Assembly (NCBI RefSeq): GCF_011008565.1
Contig: NZ_JAAIWK010000003.1
Location: 95,300-159,299 of the forward strand
DNA: 64,000 bases
Direction of reading: 5' to 3'
Source of the DNA: Heyndrickxia ginsengihumi
GTDB taxonomy: Bacteria > Bacillota > Bacilli > Bacillales > Bacillaceae_C
The notes under the pieces are model-generated. The model was given only the letters and a program-made list of their open reading frames with translations, did not search any database and was not told the DNA's origin. Positions 52,053 to 61,039 of the stretch are shown piece by piece. The translations under genes and the position numbers were made by a program. The stretch's first letter is position 1. Every line of letters starts with the position of its first letter.

Positions 52053-53687
52053 ATGGAAAATAGGGGGGAAATGATCGAACTATTAACAGGGGTACAATCG
52101 TCACGGAGAACTTATTATGCCGAGTTAAAAAAGACAGTCAATGAATTACAAAAGAAAAACATTCAATTAGAGATTATCAATGATGTGATGAAGGGTTTTA
52201 ACATCGAAATGACAATGGACGATATGTTGAAAAATGTAATGGAAAAATTAAAAACAATATTTCCGCTTGAAAGGATTAGTATCGCTCTCGGAAATGACAA
52301 AGAACTAACACTTTCAAATGTTTACCCTCAACATTTATTCCATATGATGCTTGGATTGCCTCTCCCTAAAGAAGAATCATTATACTGGCACGTATTTCAT
52401 TCAGGAAAGCCATATGTTTTCATAACAAATTCTACACAAAATGAGCGAGTCTGGGTTGAGGAAGAATCATTTAGAAAGCTAGGACTAGTAAGTATTTTTC
52501 TATTTCCACTCACGATTAAAGGAACTGTAACAGGCATACTGACATTAGGAAGCAAAGAAATGATGGGAGATTGCGCTGCTGATCTTGCCTTTTTTCAGCA
52601 ACTATCTGACCAGCTTGCAGTTTGTATAGAGAATACTCGTCTTTATAATGAAGTGCTGAAAACAAAAAAACAATGGGAGGAGACTTTTCTATCTGTATCA
52701 GACGCAATTTTTATTGCTGATTTGCACGGAAGTATTCTCCAAGCGAACGAGGCTGCAAAAAAGTATTTTCCCAAAGAAGAGAAACAAAAGCATCTTAATG
52801 TAGAACACTTGCTGTTTAAGCAGGCAATTGCCTCTTTTAAGAAAGCGTTATCAATGAGTGAAACTTCTGGAGGTGAATTGCATTTTGCGGAAAAGACATG
52901 TGAGTGGTATAGCTTTCCGATTTTAGATACTTCAAATGAACTGCATGCGACTATTTTTTATATAAAAGATGTTACGGCTAAAAGAAAAATGGAAGCGCAG
53001 CTCGTCCATTCTGGAAAATTGGCTGCAATTGGGGAAATGGCTGCTGGTGTTGCTCATGAATTAAATAATCCACTTACTGCTATTATGGGAAATGCCCAAC
53101 TGTTACTGCGCAAGCAGCATTTTGACGATAAATTATTAGAAGGCATCTATGAGTGTGGAAAGCGCAGTAAAAATATCATTCGTAATCTTTTAACTTTTTC
53201 ACGCCAAGAGGAATTCTTTTTTGAAAAATTTTCTGTTAACGAAGCAATTTTGCTGGCTTTAAGTCTTGTCGGAAATCAAATACAGAAGCAAGCAATTGAT
53301 ATTGAAACAAAGCTTGATGAATCTTTGCCGTTAATTGAAGGCAGCTGTCAGCAAATCGGACAAATTATTTTAAATTTGCTTTTAAATGCGAAAGATGCAC
53401 TTGAAGATTGTGGGCGTTCTAATAAAAAAATTGTTATTCAAACGTCCATAGAGAAAATAAATGGGGCAGATGCTATTGCCGTCATGGTTCAAGATAATGG
53501 AAGTGGGATAAAGGAGGCTGTATTAACGGAAATTTTCCACCCGTTTTTTACAACGAAAAATGCTGCAACAGGAACGGGATTAGGCCTATCTGTAAGTCTT
53601 GGCATCGCAGAGGCACATGGTGGAACTTTGAAGGCGGACAGTGTATTTGGCAAAGGGAGCACCTTCAAACTCATTTTACCGGTTTAA
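52053..53687 (+). CDS. cytoplasmic sensor histidine kinase (GAF-PAS-HisKA-HATPase)
   Basis: A 544-residue soluble kinase with no membrane helix. Coiled coil ~15-45, a GAF-like domain ~50-195, a short PAS domain ~205-310 (SVSDAIFIADLHGSILQAN), HisKA with HELNNPLTAIMGNAQLLL near residue 330, and HATPase with NLLLNAKDAL, VQDNGSGIKE and TGTGLGLSVSLGIAEAHGG. It therefore senses an internal signal, perhaps an aldehyde, alcohol or redox state. It lies between the ADH and a sigma-54 activator, its likely partner. Confidence 0.92.
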   Translation: MENRGEMIELLTGVQSSRRTYYAELKKTVNELQKKNIQLEIINDVMKGFNIEMTMDDMLKNVMEKLKTIFPLERISIALGNDKELTLSNVYPQHLFHMMLGLPLPKEESLYWHVFHSGKPYVFITNSTQNERVWVEEESFRKLGLVSIFLFPLTIKGTVTGILTLGSKEMMGDCAADLAFFQQLSDQLAVCIENTRLYNEVLKTKKQWEETFLSVSDAIFIADLHGSILQANEAAKKYFPKEEKQKHLNVEHLLFKQAIASFKKALSMSETSGGELHFAEKTCEWYSFPILDTSNELHATIFYIKDVTAKRKMEAQLVHSGKLAAIGEMAAGVAHELNNPLTAIMGNAQLLLRKQHFDDKLLEGIYECGKRSKNIIRNLLTFSRQEEFFFEKFSVNEAILLALSLVGNQIQKQAIDIETKLDESLPLIEGSCQQIGQIILNLLLNAKDALEDCGRSNKKIVIQTSIEKINGADAIAVMVQDNGSGIKEAVLTEIFHPFFTTKNAATGTGLGLSVSLGIAEAHGGTLKADSVFGKGSTFKLILPV

Positions 53688-53921
53688 TGGATTTCCTTTA
53701 TGTAGTGTCTAAACTTTATCGTTTTTTCATCAAAGATAACAGATATCATCTTGCTAAAGTTTCATAATGAAGTTGATTAGTGTGGAAGGTGCGAGACTTA
53801 TGCGGAAAGCGAGCATCTTGAAACGGAAATCAACTCCTTATAAACAACAATCTACTAGAAAAGAGTCTCTAAAATGCAGGACTTTTCTCCGGTGAATTCG
53901 TTATACAAAAGGAGTGATATG

Positions 53922-55373
53922 ATGTCTAATATTTTAATAGTTGATGATGAAATTGAGCTTTGCCATTTCCTTAACTATCTGTTATGCGATTTAGGGCATG
54001 CAGTTACAGTTTGTACAAGTGGAGAGGATTTTGATAGGGCAATTATGGAAAAAGAGTTTGAACTGGCGTTTCTCGATATTAGGCTTCCAGACAGAAATGG
54101 ATTAGATATTTTACAACATTTGAAGCAGCGGCAGCCACTGTGCAAAGTCGTTGTGATGACAGGATATGGGACTATTAAAACAGCAGTTTCAGCTATTAAA
54201 TTTGGGGCGGATGATTTTATTGAAAAACCATTCGATAATATTGAGGATATTGAACTTTTAACAGAACAATTATTGGTGAAGGGCAGTGCACCTGCAGATC
54301 ATGAGGCGCTTGAACTTGCTAGCCGTCTGAATTGTTTTATTGGAAAAAATGAAGAGATGAATCAGCTTTATAAATTAGCATATAAGTTTGCGAAAAAGAA
54401 TGTAACGGTTCTCATAGAAGGAGAAACAGGGACGGGGAAGGAAGTGCTTGCCCATTTCATTCATCATGCAAGCAAACGTGCAGGATCTCCATTTATTGGA
54501 GTAAACTGTGGAGCGATCCAAGAAAATCTCCTTGAGAGTGAATTGTTCGGGCATACAAAAGGGGCTTTTACAGGAGCTGCAAAGGAAAAAAAGGGGTATT
54601 TTGAACAAGCAGGGAAAGGGACGTTATTTCTTGACGAAATTGGTGAAGCATCACTTGCCACACAAGTAAAGCTCCTAAGAGTTCTTGAAACAGGTGAATT
54701 TATAAAAGTTGGCGGGGAGACGATCAAAAAAAATCAAGCAAGGCTGATTGCTGCGTCACATGTTAATTTAGAGGAAGCGGTAGAAAACGGGACTTTTCGA
54801 GAAGATCTATTGTACCGTATTGATGTGGTGAAACTGACAATCCCTCCTTTACGGAAACGAGTTGAGGATATTCCGCAACTTGTTGATTACTATCTTAAAC
54901 AGCATGAGTTGGGACTTTCCTTTACACCAGATACGATTGAATGTCTGTGCAAGTATAATTGGCCAGGAAATATGCGAGAATTCGTTAATATGATTAAGAG
55001 AGTAGCAGCACTGGCAGAAGGAGAAACGGCAATCATTACACCTCATTATCTTCCTAGTAAGTTAATGAGCAATTCTAAGTATCTAGCAAGTGCAAATGTT
55101 CCAACAGCAGTTCATCAATCTATTCCGGCTATTGAAATGAACTTTGCGGATTATTTAAGAGAATGGTGTCAACAAATGATAGATACATGGGAAGATGACG
55201 ATGTTGTTGATTTACACCATGTTCTACAAATGATTAAGTCAATGGAAGTCGAAACGTTACAAGCTATTATAAAAAAGGCTTTAAAAAGAACCGTTGGGGA
55301 TCGCAAACAAGCAGCAGAACAATTGGGGATATCATTGAGAACATTAAGATATTACTTGAATGAGAAAAAATAA
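53922..55373 (+). CDS. NtrC-family sigma-54-dependent response regulator
   Basis: About 483 residues. Receiver domain 1-120 with ILIVDDE and phospho-Asp52 in AFLDIRLPDRNG. AAA+ domain ~140-375 with Walker A GETGTGKEVLAHF, the sigma-54 contact loop GAFTGA, Walker B GTLFLDEIGE and arginine-finger region FREDLLYRIDVVKL. Fis-type HTH at the end: DRKQAAEQLGISLRTLRYYL. Start ATG 53922 has AAAGGAG 7 bases upstream. It should activate a SigL promoter, and one lies before the zinc ADH gene next door. Confidence 0.94.
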   Translation: MSNILIVDDEIELCHFLNYLLCDLGHAVTVCTSGEDFDRAIMEKEFELAFLDIRLPDRNGLDILQHLKQRQPLCKVVVMTGYGTIKTAVSAIKFGADDFIEKPFDNIEDIELLTEQLLVKGSAPADHEALELASRLNCFIGKNEEMNQLYKLAYKFAKKNVTVLIEGETGTGKEVLAHFIHHASKRAGSPFIGVNCGAIQENLLESELFGHTKGAFTGAAKEKKGYFEQAGKGTLFLDEIGEASLATQVKLLRVLETGEFIKVGGETIKKNQARLIAASHVNLEEAVENGTFREDLLYRIDVVKLTIPPLRKRVEDIPQLVDYYLKQHELGLSFTPDTIECLCKYNWPGNMREFVNMIKRVAALAEGETAIITPHYLPSKLMSNSKYLASANVPTAVHQSIPAIEMNFADYLREWCQQMIDTWEDDDVVDLHHVLQMIKSMEVETLQAIIKKALKRTVGDRKQAAEQLGISLRTLRYYLNEKK

Positions 55374-55497
55374 CCAATGTTGCAAGGTACGGAAAAGGGA
55401 TATTTTCTATTATAAAAAAGGTTAGTAGGGCATGCTGATTTCTTTTTATCTGTGAATCAGTCACCCAAAAAATTGAAAATTAACCTGAGCTTTTTTA

Positions 55498-55542
55498 TAC
55501 AAAAACAGGGAGCATATTGCATCATGCTCCTTGTTTTTGTAT
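55498..55542. terminator. bidirectional terminator between the regulator and zinc ADH genes
   Basis: AAACAGGGAGCAT and ATGCTCCTTGTTT form the stem around an 8-base loop, with A-rich and T-rich flanks that serve both convergent genes. Confidence 0.85.
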
Positions 55543-55580
55543 GAAAGATTAGATTAATTGTAAAGCGTTTTCAAAATAAC

Positions 55581-56606
55581 TTATTTGTCCATTGTTAATA
55601 CAATACGTCCATTGATTTTGCCGGATTCCATTTTTTCAAATACATCGTTAATAGCCTCGAGAGGAGCTGTTTCGATTTGGGCACGGACTTTTCCACGTGC
55701 AGCAAAATCGAGCGCTTCTTGCATATCCTTTCTTGTACCGACAATGGATCCTTTTATAGCGACCCCATTTAGAACAGTATCAAAAATTGGAATTGGTAAT
55801 TCTTCATGTGGAAGACCGACAACAACCAATGTTCCACCACGTTTTACAGATTGATAGGCCTGTTCAAATGCCTTGCTTGTAACAGCAACACTGACCGCCG
55901 CTTGAACTCCGTCGACTTTCTCTTGAATCGCAGCGACTGGATCGACTTTCATGCTATTAATTGTAATGTCTGCTCCAAGCTGTTTTGCTAAGTCTAATTT
56001 TTCGTCATGAATATCAACACCAATGACGTTAAGCCCCATTGCTTTTGCATATTGAAGGGCGATGTGTCCAAGACCGCCGATTCCATAAATTGCCACCCAT
56101 TCTCCAGGTTTTGCTTCAGATACTTTCAATGCCTTATATGTTGTAACGCCAGCACAAAGTATAGGAGCGATTTCAACAGGATCTAATCCAGCTGGTATTT
56201 TTGCTACGTAATCTGCAGGCGCTTTACAGTACTCTGCGTAGCCTCCATCTACTGAGTAGCCACCATTCAACTGGTTAGGACAAAGCGTTTCCCGACCGCT
56301 CAGACAATATTCACATTCGCCACAAGCTGAATATAGCCATGGAATTCCTACACGATCGCCAACTTTGAGAGATTTAACCCCATCGCCGATTTCTTCAATA
56401 ATCCCTACCCCTTCATGTCCGGGAATTAAGGGGAGCTTTGGTTTTACTGGCCAGTCTCCATGTGCGGCATGAAGATCTGTGTGGCATACACCACAAGCCT
56501 CAATTTTAACGAGTACTTCCCCATATTCCAAAACAGGTTTTTCCACTTCTTTAATTTCCAACTGCTTTTTAAATTCATTCACAACTGCTGCCTTCATTGT
56601 TCCCAT
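55581..56606 (-). CDS. adhP: zinc-dependent alcohol dehydrogenase (AdhP/AdhA type)
   Basis: A 341-residue medium-chain ADH. Catalytic zinc ligands: Cys in [18 protein letters not shown] and His in [17 protein letters not shown]. Structural zinc Cys: [18 protein letters not shown] motif [20 protein letters not shown] near residue 172. This is the ethanol/propanol-preferring bacterial type. GGGGGAATGGG precedes the ATG. A sigma-54 promoter and upstream half-sites lie before it, so it is very probably a target of the neighbouring NtrC-type regulator. Confidence 0.94.
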   Translation of the reverse strand: MGTMKAAVVNEFKKQLEIKEVEKPVLEYGEVLVKIEACGVCHTDLHAAHGDWPVKPKLPLIPGHEGVGIIEEIGDGVKSLKVGDRVGIPWLYSACGECEYCLSGRETLCPNQLNGGYSVDGGYAEYCKAPADYVAKIPAGLDPVEIAPILCAGVTTYKALKVSEAKPGEWVAIYGIGGLGHIALQYAKAMGLNVIGVDIHDEKLDLAKQLGADITINSMKVDPVAAIQEKVDGVQAAVSVAVTSKAFEQAYQSVKRGGTLVVVGLPHEELPIPIFDTVLNGVAIKGSIVGTRKDMQEALDFAARGKVRAQIETAPLEAINDVFEKMESGKINGRIVLTMDK

Positions 56607-56638
56607 TCCCCCTTGTTCTCTTCATTCAATATTATTTA

Positions 56639-56656
56639 ATGCAATTACTATGCCAA
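56639..56656 (-). promoter_or_regulatory. sigma-54 (SigL) -24/-12 promoter of the zinc ADH gene
   Basis: On the minus strand TTGGCATAGTAATTGCAT has GG and GC exactly 10 bases apart, and matches TTGGCA-N6-TTGCA(T) of sigma-54 promoters almost perfectly. It lies 33 bases upstream of the start codon. The neighbouring response regulator carries the GAFTGA sigma-54 contact motif. Confidence 0.85.
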
Positions 56657-56707
56657 CTTTAAAATTCTATAAAAATATGAGAATCATACAAAATGAACAT
56701 GCTAACG

Positions 56708-56755
56708 GCCAAAATTTCGGCAATGAAGGTCAAATGTTCGGCTAAATCTGCCGAA
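56708..56755 (-). promoter_or_regulatory. candidate enhancer (UAS) for the sigma-54 activator
   Basis: TTCGGC-N7-GCCGAA occupies 56737-56755. A further TTCGGC lies at 56716-56721, 21 bases (two helical turns) from the first, with an imperfect partner GCCAAA at 56708. The palindrome centre is ~93 bases upstream of the -24 element, a usual distance for NtrC-type enhancers. Confidence 0.6.
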
Positions 56756-56914
56756 AAACTTGCCAGCCTCCATTTGAAAGCAGCTAATACATTCTTTCCC
56801 GCCATAGCTATACACATCAAAATGAAGCGGACTTGTCCCATATGCTAGATTATTCAAAGAATGAAAAGAATGTTGGAGAATCAATCATGACAATCAATTA
56901 TGCCAGCGAGTCTG

Positions 56915-56966
56915 AAAATAAAGAGAGAATCTCATCAAGGAATTAAATCTTTGACGAAATTCTCTC
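56915..56966 (-). terminator. terminator of the coat protein gene
   Basis: On the minus strand GAGAGAAT ... ATTCTCTC with inner TCGTCAAAG/CTTGATGA pairing, followed by TTTATTTTC. It lies ~33 bases after the gene. The region between it and the enhancer sites (56756-56914) shows nothing else. Confidence 0.65.
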
Positions 56967-56998
56967 ATTAAGTATTCCTTTAAAATTGAAAAGGTACA

Positions 56999-57487
56999 TT
57001 AATATTTCATTTTTAAAGCTTTATTCGCATTTTTTACATCATTACTGAGAAGCTGGCTTAGATTATAAGCAGGATATTGACCATTTTGATACATATAATT
57101 GAACACGCGTGTATGCCAATCAATTGCCCCGTTTAGATGGCGGGTAAGTAAGGTTTTTAATGCTGGTGTAGCTGTTTCGGTAATAGCGGCTGCATAGTTT
57201 TTAATTGCTGATTTTGAAGAGCTTAGTAGTTCGCCAGCAAAATAGCCAGTGTCTACTTCTCTAATTTCCTCTACCTCATCTTCTTCAAGACGGGGAGCGG
57301 ATTTATAAAAAGGCAGCAGTTCGCGAATATTATTCTCAAGAGTCTGAATAGAGAAAGTGTAAAGCTCTTTTAATTGCGCATCTTTTAAGTTCTTGAAAGA
57401 TGCTTTACATTTTGTTAGACAATTCGTTTGCGATGCAACGAGTTCGTGAATTTCTAATGTTTCATGCCAGCCTAATGTTTTGGGCAT
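56999..57487 (-). CDS. spore coat protein CotF-family (ferritin-like helical protein)
   Basis: A 162-residue mostly helical protein. WHETLEIHELVASQTNCLTK at residues ~7-26 and the tail YMYQNGQYPAYNLSQLLSND match coat-F domain proteins of bacilli. The conserved Glu/His pattern suggests the ferritin-like bundle of that family. It is probably made in the mother cell during sporulation and placed in the coat. GGAGGAAAC precedes the ATG. It is monocistronic. Confidence 0.82.
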   Translation of the reverse strand: MPKTLGWHETLEIHELVASQTNCLTKCKASFKNLKDAQLKELYTFSIQTLENNIRELLPFYKSAPRLEEDEVEEIREVDTGYFAGELLSSSKSAIKNYAAAITETATPALKTLLTRHLNGAIDWHTRVFNYMYQNGQYPAYNLSQLLSNDVKNANKALKMKY

Positions 57488-57654
57488 ACGAGTTTCCTCC
57501 TTTTATTCTTTACACTAACCCATTATTATTCTTTATTCTCTTCACGGTGCATGTTTGTTGCTTTTAAAAACTTAATGAATAAGCCTAAATATTTTCACAA
57601 ATGAATCATATTTGCTATGATATGGTTGAATCTTATACGGAGGAGTGGATATAG

Positions 57655-58587
57655 ATGTCGGAACAAAAGAGACTTGGAAAAACAGATCTTTATGTAAATC
57701 CAATTGGACTTGGTACCAATGCGGTAGGGGGACATAACATTTATCCAAACTTAAATGAAGAAACGGGAAAAGATGTTGTTCGCACTGCCTTAGATCATGG
57801 TATGAACTTTTTAGATACTGCCTTTATATATGGGCCAGAAAGATCGGAAGAATTAATTGGCGAAGTGTTAAAAGAAAAAGGCAACCGTGATAAAGTGGTA
57901 CTTGCAACAAAAGGTGCTCATAAATTTGAAGGAAATAATATTGTATTCGATAACTCCCCGGCTTTTTTGAAAGATGCCGTTGAAGGCAGCTTAAGACGTT
58001 TGCAAACTGATTATATTGACTTATTTTATATTCACTTTCCCGATGAACAAACACCAAAGGATGAAGCTGTCGGTGCCTTACAACGTTTGAAGGATGAAGG
58101 GAAGATTCGCGCAATTGGTGTTTCAAATTTTTCAATTGATCAGTTAAAAGAAGCTAATAAAGATGGCTATGTGGATGTATTACAGTCTGAATATAATTTG
58201 TTTAAACGTGAAGCAGAAAAAGAATTACTACCGTATACTGCAGAACACCAAATTTCTTTTATTCCGTACTTCCCACTTGCAGCAGGTTTATTAGCAGGAA
58301 AGTATACGAAAGATACAACATTTGAAGGTGGACGGGCAAATAATCCTTTATACAAAGGAGAAACTTTCATCCGTAATCTAGAGAAGGTTGAACAACTGCG
58401 TACCATTGCAAATGCCAAAAACGCAGAGGTTGCTCATGTTGTCCTTGCCTGGTATCTTACTCGTGAATCAATTGATGCAGTTATCCCAGGTGCAAAAAAA
58501 CCAGAGCAAGTTGTAAATAATCTCGAAACATTAAAAGTTCAATTAACACCAGATGAAGTCCAAAAAATCAGCGATATTTTTCAGTAA
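57655..58587 (+). CDS. aldo/keto reductase (YccK/IolS-like)
   Basis: A 310-residue NADPH-dependent oxidoreductase. Tetrad: Asp and Tyr in [16 protein letters not shown], Lys in VVLATKGAH, His in DLFYIHFPD. The C-terminal [17 protein letters not shown] binds the cofactor phosphate. It is of the AKR11/13-like group that includes YccK and IolS; substrate not known. GGAGGAGTGG lies upstream of the ATG. Monocistronic. Confidence 0.9.
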   Translation: MSEQKRLGKTDLYVNPIGLGTNAVGGHNIYPNLNEETGKDVVRTALDHGMNFLDTAFIYGPERSEELIGEVLKEKGNRDKVVLATKGAHKFEGNNIVFDNSPAFLKDAVEGSLRRLQTDYIDLFYIHFPDEQTPKDEAVGALQRLKDEGKIRAIGVSNFSIDQLKEANKDGYVDVLQSEYNLFKREAEKELLPYTAEHQISFIPYFPLAAGLLAGKYTKDTTFEGGRANNPLYKGETFIRNLEKVEQLRTIANAKNAEVAHVVLAWYLTRESIDAVIPGAKKPEQVVNNLETLKVQLTPDEVQKISDIFQ

Positions 58588-58694
58588 AACTCATATTATT
58601 GCATTCATAAAGTAGAAACTGTGCTTTGCCATTGAAGTACGATTTTTCATAGCATATACTTGTCTTATATGACAGATGTTAAGGAGTGGAAAAA

Positions 58695-59261
58695 ATGGGT
58701 GTTTTAGATTTAATTAAATCTCGCAGATCTATTGGTGTTGTCGATGAAAGAGATGTGCCGGATGAAGTCATTCATACATTATTAGAGGCAGCTACTTGGG
58801 CGCCAAACCATAAAAAAACTGAGCCATGGAAGTTTCGTGTGATCAAGGGAGAAGGCCGCGCAAAGCTTGGTGAAGAAATGGGACGGATCATGAAATTAAA
58901 GACAGCGGATTTAAGTGAAGAAGAAGCTGCAAAAAAAGTCGAAAAGGCAGCAAAAGGCCCGCTAAGAGCACCGGTTATTATTGCGGTTTGTGTGAGTCCA
59001 TCTGGAAAAGTGCCAGAAGTAGAGGAAGTTGTTGCAGCGGGTTGTGCTCTGCAAAATCTACTATTAACAGCTACTGAAAAAGGTTTAGCGACTATTTGTA
59101 GAACAGGGGATATCGTCTATCAGCCTGAGTTGAAGCAATACTTGCAATTAGAAGAAAATGACCAAATTATAGGGCTCGTTTATGTAGGTTATCCGAAGAA
59201 AGAATTAGACATTAAAGCACAACGTACACCAATTGAAGAAAAAACGATCTGGTATCAATAA
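58695..59261 (+). CDS. yfhC: nitroreductase family protein
   Basis: About 188 residues, an FMN-dependent NAD(P)H oxidoreductase of the small nitroreductase class, resembling B. subtilis YfhC. Markers: KSRRSIGVVDERDVPDEVI, LLEAATWAPNHKKTEPWKF (FMN phosphate and ring contacts) and GCALQNLLLTATEKGLATIC. AAGGAG sits 8 bases before ATG 58695; an earlier GTG overlaps that site. The physiological substrate is unknown. Confidence 0.88.
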   Translation: MGVLDLIKSRRSIGVVDERDVPDEVIHTLLEAATWAPNHKKTEPWKFRVIKGEGRAKLGEEMGRIMKLKTADLSEEEAAKKVEKAAKGPLRAPVIIAVCVSPSGKVPEVEEVVAAGCALQNLLLTATEKGLATICRTGDIVYQPELKQYLQLEENDQIIGLVYVGYPKKELDIKAQRTPIEEKTIWYQ

Positions 59262-59269
59262 TGAGTTTG

Positions 59270-59304
59270 AGCCGATTCCTTTATAAGGGCGGCTTTCTTT
59301 TTTT
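59270..59304 (+). terminator. terminator after yfhC
   Basis: AGCCG and CGGCT arms with inner TCCTT/AAGG pairing, followed by TTTCTTTTTTT. Confidence 0.7.
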
Positions 59305-59418
59305 AATGCAGAAAAAATACTAATAAATTGAAAGAATAAATACATAGAAAATTATGATATAATTTTATTGTAAGCCTTTTCTATAATATTTACATCATTT
59401 CGAATAAGGAGAGAATTT

Positions 59419-60798
59419 ATGGTGGAACTACCGAAACAAAAAACATTGGAACGTGGACTTAAAAATCGTCATATCCAATTGATTGCGATAGGTGGAGCAA
59501 TTGGAACAGGGCTTTTTCTTGGAGCTGGTAAATCCATTCATTTTGCAGGTCCTTCTATTATGCTCGTATACTTAATTATTGGACTTGCACTGTTTTTTAT
59601 GATGAGGGCTCTAGGAGAATTGTTACTTTACAAACCGACAACTGGTTCTTTTACGGAGTTTGCTGATGCGTTCATTGGCCCTTGGGCTGGCTTTATTACA
59701 GGCTGGACTTATTGGTTCTGTTGGATCGCAACAGGGATTGCTGAAATTACAGCAGTAGGAATGTATGTCAAGTTTTGGATTCCGGATTGTCCTCAATGGA
59801 TTCCAGCACTTATTTGTGTCGTCGTGCTATTTTTTATTAATGTTGCAACAGTTAAAGCTTTTGGTGAAATTGAATTTTGGTTTGCAATTATTAAAGTTAT
59901 TACAATTATTGCCCTAATTGTTGTGGGGCTTGCTCTAGTATTTATTGGCTTTAAAAGCCATGGTGGAGGAACACATGCATCATTTGCCAATCTTTGGGAC
60001 TATGGTGGCTTTTTCCCAAATGGCACTTCAGGATTCCTTCTTGCGTTTGAGATGGCTGTATTCTCTTTCGTAGGAATAGAGCTTGTTGGTGTCACTGCTG
60101 GGGAGGCAGAAAATCCAAATGAAACTTTGCCAAAGGCAATTAATAATATTCCAATTCGTATTTTAATTTTCTACATTGGTGCATTGTTTGTGATCATGTC
60201 CATTTATCCTTGGAGTCATATTGATCCTGCGGCAAGCCCGTTTGTTAAAGTATTTTCCGATATTGGAATTCCAGCTGCGGCAGGAATTATCAATTTTGTT
60301 GTATTAACATCTGCTGCCTCCTCTTGTAATAGTGGAATTTTTAGTACAAGCAGGATGTTGTATACCCTAGCAGAGGAAGGGAAGGCGCCGAAAGTATTTA
60401 GGACGTTAAATAACCGTAAAGTCCCTGCCCCTGCTTTACTTGGCTCTACGGCAGTTCTCCTCCTTGGAGTTGTATTAAACTATTTTCTTAAAGAAGAAGT
60501 GTTCACGCTTGTGACAAGTATTGCAACGATATGCTTTATTTGGATATGGGCGATTATATTGATTGCTCATTTACGTTTTCGTAAAACAATGCCGGAGGAA
60601 GCAGCAAAAAATCCATTTAAAATGCCGTTAGCACCATATATTAATTGGATTGTTCTTATTTTCTTTGCATTTATACTCGTTGTACTTGGTTTTGCAGAAG
60701 ATACAAGAGTCGCTTTATTTGTAACACCAATATGGTTCATCATCTTAATCATTGCATATTTAATATTGAAAAGAAAACAATCTACGAAAAACATATGA
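59419..60798 (+). CDS. amino acid permease (APC family, AapA/YbxG-like)
   Basis: A 459-residue transporter with 12 predicted helices. The amino-acid permease signature starts at LERGLKNRHIQLIAIGGAIG and continues TGLFLGAGKSIHFAGPS; GELLLYKPTTGSFTEFA follows, and EIEFWFAIIKVITI in helix 5. AAGGAGAGAATTT precedes the ATG. Proton-coupled import of a neutral amino acid is likely; exact substrate not deducible. A terminator follows. Confidence 0.9.
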   Translation: MVELPKQKTLERGLKNRHIQLIAIGGAIGTGLFLGAGKSIHFAGPSIMLVYLIIGLALFFMMRALGELLLYKPTTGSFTEFADAFIGPWAGFITGWTYWFCWIATGIAEITAVGMYVKFWIPDCPQWIPALICVVVLFFINVATVKAFGEIEFWFAIIKVITIIALIVVGLALVFIGFKSHGGGTHASFANLWDYGGFFPNGTSGFLLAFEMAVFSFVGIELVGVTAGEAENPNETLPKAINNIPIRILIFYIGALFVIMSIYPWSHIDPAASPFVKVFSDIGIPAAAGIINFVVLTSAASSCNSGIFSTSRMLYTLAEEGKAPKVFRTLNNRKVPAPALLGSTAVLLLGVVLNYFLKEEVFTLVTSIATICFIWIWAIILIAHLRFRKTMPEEAAKNPFKMPLAPYINWIVLIFFAFILVVLGFAEDTRVALFVTPIWFIILIIAYLILKRKQSTKNI

Positions 60799-60857
60799 GA
60801 GTCTAGATGAATTTATTTATATACGATGAAGAAGGCTGAGAAGAAGCTTTCAAATTG

Positions 60858-60904
60858 CAGACATGCCCATTGAATCTACTATTTGATGGATGTGTCTGTT
60901 TTTT
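60858..60904 (+). terminator. terminator after the amino acid permease
   Basis: CAGACA and TGTCTG arms with inner CCAT/ATGG pairing, then TTTTTTG. Confidence 0.7.
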
Positions 60905-60997
60905 GTTAAGCGGGATATCGTTTCTAGTTTGGCAAGTTCTTTAAGTTCACGGCAACAAAAGCAAGCTCAGAGAGTCACCACACCATTTACTTAGATA

Positions 60998-61036
60998 TAA
61001 AAACAGCTGTCCCAATTAGGAACAGCTGTTTTTTTA
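60998..61036. terminator. bidirectional terminator before dtpT end
   Basis: AAACAGCTGT and ACAGCTGTTT arms with an 11-base loop (CCCAATTAGGA), flanked by AAAA and TTTTTTT. It serves the minus-strand peptide transporter gene and the plus-strand permease. Confidence 0.85.
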
Positions 61037-61039
61037 AAA

